Shown here piece after piece: positions 56,872-64,000 of a stretch of DNA of 64,000 nt. Below the pieces are notes generated by a model, which saw only the letters and a list, made by a program, of their open reading frames with translations, was not told the origin of the DNA and did not search any database. The translations under genes were made by a program, and so were the position numbers. The first letter of the stretch is position 1; every line of letters starts with the position of its first letter. Source of the stretch: Bacteroidales bacterium (GTDB taxonomy: Bacteria; Bacteroidota; Bacteroidia; Bacteroidales; GCA-2748055); assembly GCA_016936975.1 (NCBI GenBank), contig JAFGWU010000022.1:1-64000 (forward strand). The letters are read 5' to 3'.

Positions 56872-57779
56872 TACCACTTATCATCATAGCGGGATGGCTG
56901 GGAAGCGGGAAAACCACATTATTACAAAACCTGCTCAATGAAGTTGGCCGAAATTTCAGAATTGCTGTAATCCAGAATGAATTTGCCCCTTCGGGGGTCG
57001 ACAGCAGACAACTGGAGGGTGGAACCACCCCTTTCAGGTTGTTGGAAATCAATAACGGATCGGTTTTTTGTGTCTGTCAGCTTCCCAATTTTCTGAAAGC
57101 ACTGAAGCATCTTGCCCTGGAATATCAGCCAGACTATATTTTCCTGGAATCATCCGGTCTGGCCGATCCAATTAATATAGCCGAAATCATGCAGTCGGAT
57201 GAAATTGCCGGACTGGTCGGTTTACGAACGATTATTACCCTGATCGACGGTAAGAATTTTTTCCGCACCGTGAAAGTACTTCCCCGATTCAGGCATCAAG
57301 TCATGGTGGCCGACCATCTGATCATCAATAAGCAGGATATCACCCCTGAAAAGGAAATTGAGAAGATCAGGGACACGGTTTCAGAGTGGAATCCTTTCTC
57401 GGCCATTACGATAACCAGCTTCTGCAGAATAGACCTGGTCCGAATCCTGGGATCACATGAGACCGATATGAAACGACTGCAGGCGTTAATGGGCATTAAA
57501 TCCGGCGGGCAGCCCTCCATACACGTATCCGTTTTGAAGAATCATAACTCCATTCAACCGGATCATTGCCAGAAGTTTGTGAAGGATCTGTCAGGGGAGT
57601 GTTCCAGGCTGAAGGGATTTGTAAAACTAACCGATGGGACAGCCATGGCGGTTCAGACCATATATGAAGAGGTGAATTTAAAGGTCGTTCCCGGCTACAA
57701 TGGTCCGACAGAGCTGATCATTTTCAGTGACACCCTCAGGGCGCGGGAACTGAACGAACGGTTTAAGCTATATGTTTAA
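56868..57779 (+). CDS. CobW/COG0523-family GTPase
   Basis: A 303-residue G3E metal-chaperone GTPase. The P-loop GWLGSGKTTLLQ is near residues 7-18, ESSGLADP is the Walker B region and INKQD the base motif. The usual metal motif GxCxC[CSH] reads SVFCVCQLP, with Gln in the last place. The start is GTG, sharing bases with the stop of the methyltransferase gene. Its place in a cobamide module suggests cobalt or zinc supply to the corrinoid or methyltransferase proteins. That is inference from context. Confidence 0.83.
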   Translation: MIPLIIIAGWLGSGKTTLLQNLLNEVGRNFRIAVIQNEFAPSGVDSRQLEGGTTPFRLLEINNGSVFCVCQLPNFLKALKHLALEYQPDYIFLESSGLADPINIAEIMQSDEIAGLVGLRTIITLIDGKNFFRTVKVLPRFRHQVMVADHLIINKQDITPEKEIEKIRDTVSEWNPFSAITITSFCRIDLVRILGSHETDMKRLQALMGIKSGGQPSIHVSVLKNHNSIQPDHCQKFVKDLSGECSRLKGFVKLTDGTAMAVQTIYEEVNLKVVPGYNGPTELIIFSDTLRARELNERFKLYV

Positions 57780-57842
57780 GACAATGGCAACCCTTTACCC
57801 TGAGGTAGCCGGGCAACTTTTTTGCGGTTAATCAGAAAACGG

Positions 57843-59351
57843 ATGGTAAAAGTCAGAATCATATCCTGGGAGAAAACAGCGCAGACTGAAGTTAAAACAG
57901 GGACCAATCTGCTTGATTTAATCAGGTCGGAGCAATTTGACTTTTACGCTCCCTGCGGCGGAGCGGGAACATGCGGCAAATGCAGGGTGATCATCGATGG
58001 AACCGGAACGGTCCTTGCCTGTCTTTATACCATTGAAAAGGATATAACGGTCCATCTTCCCGATAAAAGGGCCATGGAAGTTCTTACCACCCAGTATGAG
58101 TATTCAGTGAACCTCCCTTTTAATCCCGGAAAATCGGCCTCCGTGGCATCCCGTCCGGTTGGACTGGCCATTGATATCGGGACCACGACCATTGTCTATT
58201 ATCTGGTTGATCTTATTACCGGTATCCAGCTCGGTGTGCATTCAGAAACGAATCCTCAGCTGGGTTATGGTTCCGACATTATTTCCAGGATCAATTATTG
58301 TATGACCAACCGGGATGGTCTGACTGAGCTCCGGGAGCTGACTATTCGTTCCATTAACCGTCATCTGACACTCTTCTCACGCAAGTTTTCCCTTTCAACG
58401 GATTGTTTCACGGTGATTGTCTTTGCCGGGAACAATACGATGCTGCATATCCTCGCCGGTGTCGATCCTGTGCCGATTGCACTGGCTCCTTTTAAGCCGG
58501 GGTTCACGGAATATAAAAAATTTAGAGGACCTGAAATGGGGGTGAAGATGAATCCGCAAGGGGAAGTGCGCCTTCTCCCCTCCGTGAGTGCCTATGTGGG
58601 AGCCGATATTGTTGCCGGTATCGCATCCATTGGCAATGATAGGATGGATAAATACCTTTATGTGGATATTGGGACGAACGGTGAGCTGGCCATTGTTACC
58701 GGTAAAAAGATCTGGTGTTGTGCCACTGCTGCGGGTCCGGCATTCGAAGGATCCAATATTTCGTGCGGATCGGGTGCATTTGAGGGAGCCATTAGCCGCT
58801 TCCACAGCTCGGGATTTTCCACCATAGCGGATGCAAAACCCGTGAGCATATGCGGGTCGGGACTTTTCGATATTATTGCATATTTGCTGGATCAGGGATT
58901 TTTGGATGAAAATGGTGCCTTGGAAAAGCCATTCCTGGTTTCACCGGCAAGGAACAATGCCGTAGATGAGGATATTGTCATTACCCCGCAGGACGTTCGG
59001 GAGGTTCAGCTGGCAAAAGGGGCCATTGCAGCGGGCATTTCAATCCTATTGAAGCGGTCCGGAATTTCTGTGGATCGCTTGGATAAACTTGTGATTGCCG
59101 GGGGATTTGGAAATTATCTCAGCATTGATTCAGCATTCAGACTGGGAATGTTCCCGGAAGAGTTGAGGGGGAAAACCATCCAGGTAGGGAATGCAGCCGG
59201 TACCGGGGCACTCCTGGCTGTCTGCTCTGTAAAATTCATGGAGCGGATCAACGATGTCATTGAGAAGGCAGAATATATCGAACTCTCTTACGACGAAGAT
59301 TTTCCGATGGAGTTTGCCATGAAAATGAGTTTTCCCCGCTCTGCAAACTGA
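57843..59351 (+). CDS. RamA-like reductive activator of corrinoid proteins ([2Fe-2S], DUF4445/ASKHA)
   Basis: A 502-residue ATP-dependent activator that reduces inactive Co(II) to Co(I) in corrinoid methyltransferases. The N-terminal plant-type ferredoxin has C38, C44, C47 and C60. The linker and C-terminal actin/Hsp70-like region follow, with GLAIDIGTTTIVYYLVDL, VFAGNNTMLHILAG, YVDIGTNGELAIV, GAFEGAISRF and VIAGGFGNYLSID. The frame runs to a TTG at 57822, but the ATG at 57843 starts just before the ferredoxin. It belongs to the methyl-transfer module and is needed to keep the carrier protein active. Confidence 0.9.
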   Translation: MVKVRIISWEKTAQTEVKTGTNLLDLIRSEQFDFYAPCGGAGTCGKCRVIIDGTGTVLACLYTIEKDITVHLPDKRAMEVLTTQYEYSVNLPFNPGKSASVASRPVGLAIDIGTTTIVYYLVDLITGIQLGVHSETNPQLGYGSDIISRINYCMTNRDGLTELRELTIRSINRHLTLFSRKFSLSTDCFTVIVFAGNNTMLHILAGVDPVPIALAPFKPGFTEYKKFRGPEMGVKMNPQGEVRLLPSVSAYVGADIVAGIASIGNDRMDKYLYVDIGTNGELAIVTGKKIWCCATAAGPAFEGSNISCGSGAFEGAISRFHSSGFSTIADAKPVSICGSGLFDIIAYLLDQGFLDENGALEKPFLVSPARNNAVDEDIVITPQDVREVQLAKGAIAAGISILLKRSGISVDRLDKLVIAGGFGNYLSIDSAFRLGMFPEELRGKTIQVGNAAGTGALLAVCSVKFMERINDVIEKAEYIELSYDEDFPMEFAMKMSFPRSAN

Positions 59352-59415
59352 ATCCCGGTAAATCATGAAGAACGAACGCCCCGGGGATATTATTTTTTCA
59401 TCCTGAAGAAAGAAC

Positions 59416-60939
59416 ATGAACAGTAAACTAATTGCAATCGGATTAACAGGGATATGTCTTATGTCAACTTTATCTCTAAGGTCACAGGGCGTCGGGAATC
59501 AGCCGGGCAGCTTCGATGGGTTCACGGATATCGGAAATCCAGGTATTCCCGGATCCGTTGAATACTACAGTGCCTCCCAGCTGTACAGGTTAACCGCATC
59601 GGGAGAGAATATCTGGTTTGGAGCGGATCATTTTTCTTTCCTCTGGAAAAAAATGACCGGGGATTTTATTCTTGAAGGAAGAATGAAGTTCATCGGAAAG
59701 GGAACGGATCCCCATCGCAAGGCAGGATGGATGATACGGGGTTCCCTGTCAGCCGATGCGCCTCATGTCAGCTGTACCATTCATGGAGACGGACTGGCAT
59801 CGCTACAGTTTCGCCGTTCGGCCGGTGAGGATATGGAAGAGCTTCGCTTTGCCGTCTCCGCACCCGATATGATACGGATGGAAAGGAGCGGATCGGATTT
59901 TATCATGTCTGTGGCCACCTTCGGGGAGGTTTACTCGACAAAGGAGATCGCCGGAATTGATCTTGGAGGGGAGCCGTTCGCCGGTCTTTTTCTCTGTGCG
60001 CATAACGATTCTGTCAAAGAGATGGCAGAATTCAGCAATGTACGGTTATTCCAACCTGCACCGGATGACCTTGTGCAGTACGAGCAATATATTGGCAGTA
60101 TGCTTGAAGTGATGGATATCGAAACCGGGCGAAGAACCGTGCTGGGCAGTTCTTCCGGCTCGTGGCAGGCACCCAACTGGACCCCGGAAGGGAGTTATCT
60201 GATATACAATGCGGATGGACTGCTCTACAGGTTTGATATTTCAAGAGGAAAATCCAGGGTTATCAATACCGGATTTGCCAGGAAGAACAATAATGATCAT
60301 GTCATATCCTTTGACGGGAAAATGATGGGAATCAGTCACCACAGTGAAGAGGACAATGGCCGGTCGGTAATTTATACCCTTCCGCTTTCAGGGGGAAGAC
60401 CTGCAAGGATTACCACGGAGAGCCCATCCTATCTTCACGGGTGGTCACCGGATGGAAAATATCTTATCTATACCGGAGAGAGAGGAGGGGAATTTGATAT
60501 CTACCGGATTCCTGCAGAGGGTGGTGAGGAGGAGCAGCTTACATTCAGCCATGGTCTGGACGATGGTTCGGAATATGCTCCTGACGGAAGGTCCATATAT
60601 TTCAATTCGTCCCGGACCGGGACCATGCAGATCTGGAGAATGGACCCTGACGGGGGTAATCCGGTTCAGCTTACATCTGATGGCTTAAACAACTGGTTTC
60701 CCCACATATCCCCGGACAACCGCTGGATGGTTTTCCTTTCATTTCCCGAAGAAGTGCCTGCCGATACCCATCCTTTTTACGAGCGGGTCTATCTCAGGTT
60801 ATTGCCCGTGGATGCAGTACCCGGAACGAAACCAAGGGTAATTGCATATCTCTATGGCGGACAGGGTACGATTAATGTTCCGAGCTGGTCACCCGACAGC
60901 AAAAGAATAGCATTCATAAGCAATGGCATTTTCGAATAA
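59416..60939 (+). CDS. Secreted TolB/PD40-like beta-propeller protein with DUF1349-like N-domain
   Basis: A 507-residue exported protein. The signal peptide MNSKLIAIGLTGICLMSTLSLRSQG precedes a lectin-like N-domain (about 30-220, FSFLWKKMTGDFILEGRMKF, AGWMIRG). It is followed by repeated WD40-like PD40 blades (NWTPEGSYLIYNADG, GWSPDGKYLIYTGE, EYAPDGRSIYFNSS, SWSPDSKRIAFISN). Such TolB-like proteins in Bacteroidota are thought to bind surface ligands. No catalytic residues are evident. It is divided from the corrinoid reactivator by 64 bases and is probably a separate gene. Confidence 0.78.
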   Translation: MNSKLIAIGLTGICLMSTLSLRSQGVGNQPGSFDGFTDIGNPGIPGSVEYYSASQLYRLTASGENIWFGADHFSFLWKKMTGDFILEGRMKFIGKGTDPHRKAGWMIRGSLSADAPHVSCTIHGDGLASLQFRRSAGEDMEELRFAVSAPDMIRMERSGSDFIMSVATFGEVYSTKEIAGIDLGGEPFAGLFLCAHNDSVKEMAEFSNVRLFQPAPDDLVQYEQYIGSMLEVMDIETGRRTVLGSSSGSWQAPNWTPEGSYLIYNADGLLYRFDISRGKSRVINTGFARKNNNDHVISFDGKMMGISHHSEEDNGRSVIYTLPLSGGRPARITTESPSYLHGWSPDGKYLIYTGERGGEFDIYRIPAEGGEEEQLTFSHGLDDGSEYAPDGRSIYFNSSRTGTMQIWRMDPDGGNPVQLTSDGLNNWFPHISPDNRWMVFLSFPEEVPADTHPFYERVYLRLLPVDAVPGTKPRVIAYLYGGQGTINVPSWSPDSKRIAFISNGIFE

Positions 60940-60990
60940 TCCACAAGCTGTCCTTCCCGATATATCCCTTACAATAGTAAGTGTTTCCGG

Positions 60991-62676
60991 TTATATCCTT
61001 CCGAGCAGGACCATATCGAAAGGGGTGTTGATGCGAACCAGTCCGTTCTTGACCACCGTAAACTGTCCCGAATAATAATCCTTTAACCCGGTGCCGTCGG
61101 GAAACAGGGATCCGACCTCCAGCAACTTCTTCCCGGCTTTAAGATCCAGGCCGATAACGGTGATGTCGCTGTATTGACCCGACTGGTAGGTCCTGGCAAA
61201 CAGGTAGGGATCTTTGCTGATCATCCTGTGCCTTCCGGCCCCGACTGACGGGTGTTCTTTCCGGAACTGTCCCAACTTCTGCCAGTGGAGAAGCATGTCG
61301 CGGACCTGGACGCCGTTGATGGTGCTGTTTTTTTCGATATCTTCCCAGTTCATGAAGCTTCTGAGTTTTGCATCTCCGTCGGCCCCTTCAATATCCAGCG
61401 GCCGGCCGGTTTCATCCCCGTAATAGATCTGGGCAGCGCCGGGGCAGAGCAGGAGCCGGGTCCCGGCCTCAAGGGGTCTGAGCCTTTCCCTGTCATACGG
61501 GGAGCCGTCGTCATGCGAACTGACATAGTTGAGGACCGTATGTCCGGCCAGCGGACCATGGAGCAGGCTGTCATATTTTGAAAACAGCGCTTCAAAGGAT
61601 TCACGGGCATCCCATTTAAAACCAAAATTTATGAGCCCGTCCATGCCGCAGCTGAAATAATCAACCTTCCTGTCGCCGAAATCAAAAGTCTTCCCACCGG
61701 AAATGCCATAGTTATAAACCTCCCCGACTATGAAGAAGTCGTGGTTACCGGGAACCAGGCCGGGATTGGCTTTTTTCCATTCTTTGAAGGCACGCTCCGC
61801 TTCCTTCTCCAGTTCTGCCCATACTGACTCTTCAATATGTTTGGCCGTATCGAGGCGGTATCCGTCAAATCCAAATTTCCTGACATAATCCACCAGCCAT
61901 TTGATGAGGTAGTACCGCGGGACCCTGGGATAACCGGTTCTTGCGAAAAACGCATCCAATTCCTGCATTTCCTCATCGAAACGACCCTCCATCATCCACT
62001 TATTCTTCAGGAAACCGGGCAGGTCAACAGCTTCATCACTTTCGGTCCTGATATCGGGCAGATTATCGGTTAAAGTGCAGGTTACAGTCGATTGGTAATC
62101 CCTGTAGGAACACTTTGGTTCGGTTCGCACCCAGTCATCCGGCCAGAGCGGATCCTGCCCGGTTACGGGTCCTGTATGATTGATGATGACATCCATCAGC
62201 ACCCTGATTCCGTGCGCATGGGCTGTGGAGATAAACGTTCCGAGATCCGCTTCCGTTCCGAAATTCGGATCCAGCGCGGTCCAGTCGCGGGTCCAGTAGC
62301 CATGAAATCCGTAGGTAAATCCGGTCCCCTCATCCACACCGCCATGGATCTGTTCAAAAAACGGAGTGATCCAGATGGCGGTCACCCCAAGTTTGTCGAA
62401 ATAACCCTCCTCGATCTTCCGGGTAATCCCTTTGAGATCTCCGCCCATAAATCCCCTCAGCGGGGCCGTTCTGCCTGTCCTGCCGAAATTGATGTCGTTG
62501 GAGGGATCCCCGTTTTGAAACCGGTCGGTCAGGAGAAAATAAATCGATGCATTCTCCCAGACGAACGGAAGATCCTGACCTGAGGGGGATGGCATCAGGC
62601 GGATGTCCGTATGCCTCGAACAGCCAGCCAGGATCAGCAGTATGGAAAAAAGATGGATAAGTGTTCTTCTGTTCAT
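60991..62676 (-). CDS. Alpha-amylase family glycoside hydrolase (GH13), lipoprotein
   Basis: A 561-residue GH13 enzyme that cleaves alpha-1,4-glucan, probably at the cell surface or in the periplasm. The lipobox LILAGC (Cys19) predicts a lipid anchor. The barrel has DVIINHTGP, the nucleophile region FDGYRLDTAKHI, the acid/base FIVGEVYNYG and VSSHDD. No SusC/SusD pair or transcriptional regulator is nearby, so this is not part of a visible starch utilisation locus. It is followed upstream by the outer-membrane protein gene on the same strand. Confidence 0.9.
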   Translation of the reverse strand: MNRRTLIHLFSILLILAGCSRHTDIRLMPSPSGQDLPFVWENASIYFLLTDRFQNGDPSNDINFGRTGRTAPLRGFMGGDLKGITRKIEEGYFDKLGVTAIWITPFFEQIHGGVDEGTGFTYGFHGYWTRDWTALDPNFGTEADLGTFISTAHAHGIRVLMDVIINHTGPVTGQDPLWPDDWVRTEPKCSYRDYQSTVTCTLTDNLPDIRTESDEAVDLPGFLKNKWMMEGRFDEEMQELDAFFARTGYPRVPRYYLIKWLVDYVRKFGFDGYRLDTAKHIEESVWAELEKEAERAFKEWKKANPGLVPGNHDFFIVGEVYNYGISGGKTFDFGDRKVDYFSCGMDGLINFGFKWDARESFEALFSKYDSLLHGPLAGHTVLNYVSSHDDGSPYDRERLRPLEAGTRLLLCPGAAQIYYGDETGRPLDIEGADGDAKLRSFMNWEDIEKNSTINGVQVRDMLLHWQKLGQFRKEHPSVGAGRHRMISKDPYLFARTYQSGQYSDITVIGLDLKAGKKLLEVGSLFPDGTGLKDYYSGQFTVVKNGLVRINTPFDMVLLGRI

Positions 62677-62690
62677 GGAATGAAATGTAT

Positions 62691-63599
62691 TTAATGTGTA
62701 ACACTGAGTTTGCTGAATATCCTGTTTAACCTGACCAGGGCAGAGAGTCTCAGGGATGTAAAGTCAAAATCGTTCAGCCCCTGCTGAAAAACGGCCCTGA
62801 AGGAAACCGTGGTGTTCCCGGTTCCCTCAATGATCAACCTGTAGACCATGGGTTTATCGCCCCGGTTAAAATAGCCGATGAATCCGGTGACCTGGTTCTG
62901 GATGCTGAGTTTTTTCAGGTTGAAGGAGATACCGGCACCGTAAAGGAACGCATCGTTCTGGAAATGGGAGTTCCCGTAATTCTGGTAGCAGTAGAATCCC
63001 CCTTTTGCATAGAGGCGGATGGATTTCAGCGACGGATTAGCCGGTGCAAAGTGCTTTGAAAAAGTAGCATCGAACCAGTAGCCCGGTGAATCCGTATGCC
63101 TTGCCCCGGCGAGGTTTGTCCCCGAGGCGGTCTTAATATTTGCGGATAACAGCAGGTCGGGCAGGGAGGGGTGCCCTTTGATTAATTGAATATAGGTGCC
63201 GACGTAGAAATCTCCAAAGCTGAGCCCCGATGGATCGTACTCTCTCGATCTCCGAAGATCCCTGGTGATCGTATCGGTTTGGTACCACTCCACCGGCCGG
63301 TAGGTGATCTGAAGGGCGGCCCGGTCGGTAAAAAGAGGGAGGTACAGGTCGGTATGGAGATTGATGGTTTGGTCGCCAACGCTGTAATGCCCTTCGGTCC
63401 CAAGTTCGAACTGGGTGTCGGATGAAAGGCACCCGTTTTTCAATTCCGGGACGGGCAGTGCATTGGGACCGAGGAAGGCCGGGGTGATAATCAGGTAATC
63501 GGTCCAGTCGGATACGCCGTCCCAGTTATGCTTCTCGTTCCACCAGGAGTAGTCGGTCTGGCCCAGGATCCCTGTGATTGGAGAATTAAGAAGGATCAT
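62691..63599 (-). CDS. Predicted outer-membrane barrel protein
   Basis: An unrecognised protein of about 302 residues. The frame continues to 63743, but the first part of that stretch includes 7-bp tandem repeats and reads as low-complexity. The ATG at 63599 (MILLNSPITGILGQ) is the only one that could start a short signal sequence, so the true start is uncertain. The rest alternates short strands (YSVGDQTINLHTDLYLPLF, SIRLYAKGGFYCYQNYG, SIQNQVTGFIGYFNRGDKP), as in a transport or secretion barrel. It lies 14 bases from the amylase gene in the same transcription unit. Confidence 0.6.
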   Translation of the reverse strand: MILLNSPITGILGQTDYSWWNEKHNWDGVSDWTDYLIITPAFLGPNALPVPELKNGCLSSDTQFELGTEGHYSVGDQTINLHTDLYLPLFTDRAALQITYRPVEWYQTDTITRDLRRSREYDPSGLSFGDFYVGTYIQLIKGHPSLPDLLLSANIKTASGTNLAGARHTDSPGYWFDATFSKHFAPANPSLKSIRLYAKGGFYCYQNYGNSHFQNDAFLYGAGISFNLKKLSIQNQVTGFIGYFNRGDKPMVYRLIIEGTGNTTVSFRAVFQQGLNDFDFTSLRLSALVRLNRIFSKLSVTH

Positions 63600-63650
63600 G
63601 GCAACACTGATTCTTATTAAATCGGGCCACAGGTGATGATTGCCGGGATA

Positions 63651-63685
63651 ACCGAGAACCGGGAACCGGGAACCGGAAACCGGGA
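63651..63685. repeat. 7-bp tandem repeat (ACCGGGA)n, five copies
   Basis: Units at 63651, 63658, 63665, 63672 and 63679 read ACCGAGA, ACCGGGA, ACCGGGA, ACCGGAA and ACCGGGA. They lie just upstream of the outer-membrane protein's likely start. Unit length changes would shift frame or promoter spacing, but no reading frame clearly crosses them. Confidence 0.85.
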
Positions 63686-63887
63686 AAAACTTTCCTGAAA
63701 AGGTCCTTAGCAGGGATCCGGTATTTTTCAAGGCTGAAACCAATTTGATCTAAAAGTAACCTGAAGAAATAAATTTTGCAATAGTTTTTTGCAGATGCCG
63801 ACGAAGTAATCACCGGATTGAAGTGTTTGCCAGGGGAGTTATACCCGTGACTGCAGTCAGAGAATCCGGGTTATTACGACCGAGCAA

Positions 63888-64000
63888 TCAGGGTCTGACC
63901 AGGATTTTTCCCGAACCCATATGTTCGGAATAGTGTGCAACGGCCTCATTGATCCCTGAGAGGGGAAATATTTTCTGCACGGTGATCTGTTCCCCCTGTT
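63888..64000 (-). CDS. C-terminal end of a zinc-type alcohol dehydrogenase/quinone oxidoreductase (partial)
   Basis: The stop codon is at 63888-63890. The visible 37 codons read through FPLSGINEAVAHYSEHMGSGKILVRP, the typical C-terminal end of medium-chain dehydrogenase/reductase proteins. The rest lies beyond the window, so the subfamily and substrate cannot be told. Confidence 0.72.
   Translation of the reverse strand, partial: QGEQITVQKIFPLSGINEAVAHYSEHMGSGKILVRP

Noticed and set aside
60991-63743. Polysaccharide utilisation locus around the amylase
   Set aside because: No SusC, SusD or dedicated regulator is present. The neighbouring barrel lacks TonB-receptor features.

Overview
The window looks like a chromosomal segment of a Bacteroidota bacterium, probably in or near the order Bacteroidales. 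The evidence is the recurrent promoter motif TAnnTTTG, often with TTTG or TTG about 19-20 bases upstream. Lineage-typical proteins agree: the type IX secretion protein PorT, a lipoprotein form of the TamA outer-membrane barrel, an S46 dipeptidyl-peptidase, DUF4199, a SiaC-like protein and DUF3467 after rpoC. Most genes are housekeeping, and I see no intact insertion sequence, prophage or CRISPR array.

Layout. 1-831: an 8-bp tandem repeat, the SRP RNA gene and a DUF4199 membrane protein. 845-9546: glycosyltransferases, two GDP-heptose pathway enzymes (hddA, hddC), miaA, an acyl-CoA reductase and aconitase. 9666-14482: an ABC permease, a SiaC-like protein, GAPDH, a beta-barrel protein, a tiny lipoprotein missed by length cut-offs and a nitroreductase. 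14617-20399: a large Asp-box protein, a MazG-like hydrolase, a membrane protein plus XRE regulator pair with a conspicuous operator, and a malate/lactate dehydrogenase. 20672-30417: a small-type PurL, PorT, an rRNA/tRNA methyltransferase, a TamL-like barrel, aldolase, a sodium symporter and a helix-hairpin-helix protein.

30418-45827 is the information-processing core. It begins with an unidentified structured RNA that has its own promoter and terminator. Then come rpsU, a Xer recombinase, a hibernation factor, tRNA-Thr-Tyr-Gly-Thr, tuf, tRNA-Trp, secE, nusG, rplKAJL, rpoB, rpoC and DUF3467. The tRNA-tuf order resembles the tufB operon of E. coli. 45970-49631 holds etfB, etfA and an acyl-CoA dehydrogenase.

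49722-59351 is a long co-directional run. It starts with envelope and cell-division-associated genes: a DUF2520 protein, a KdsC-like phosphatase, a UbiA prenyltransferase, Maf and an S46 peptidase. It runs on into a corrinoid methyl-transfer module of a B12-binding protein, a UroD-type methyltransferase fused to a thioredoxin-like domain, a CobW GTPase and a RamA-like corrinoid reactivator. This module is the most unusual metabolic feature here, because no substrate-specific methyltransferase accompanies it. The window closes with a TolB-like protein, a lipoprotein alpha-amylase, an outer-membrane protein and the 3' end of a zinc-type alcohol dehydrogenase.

The best candidates for something undescribed are the RNA at about 30446-30691 and the methyl-transfer module at 54832-59351.
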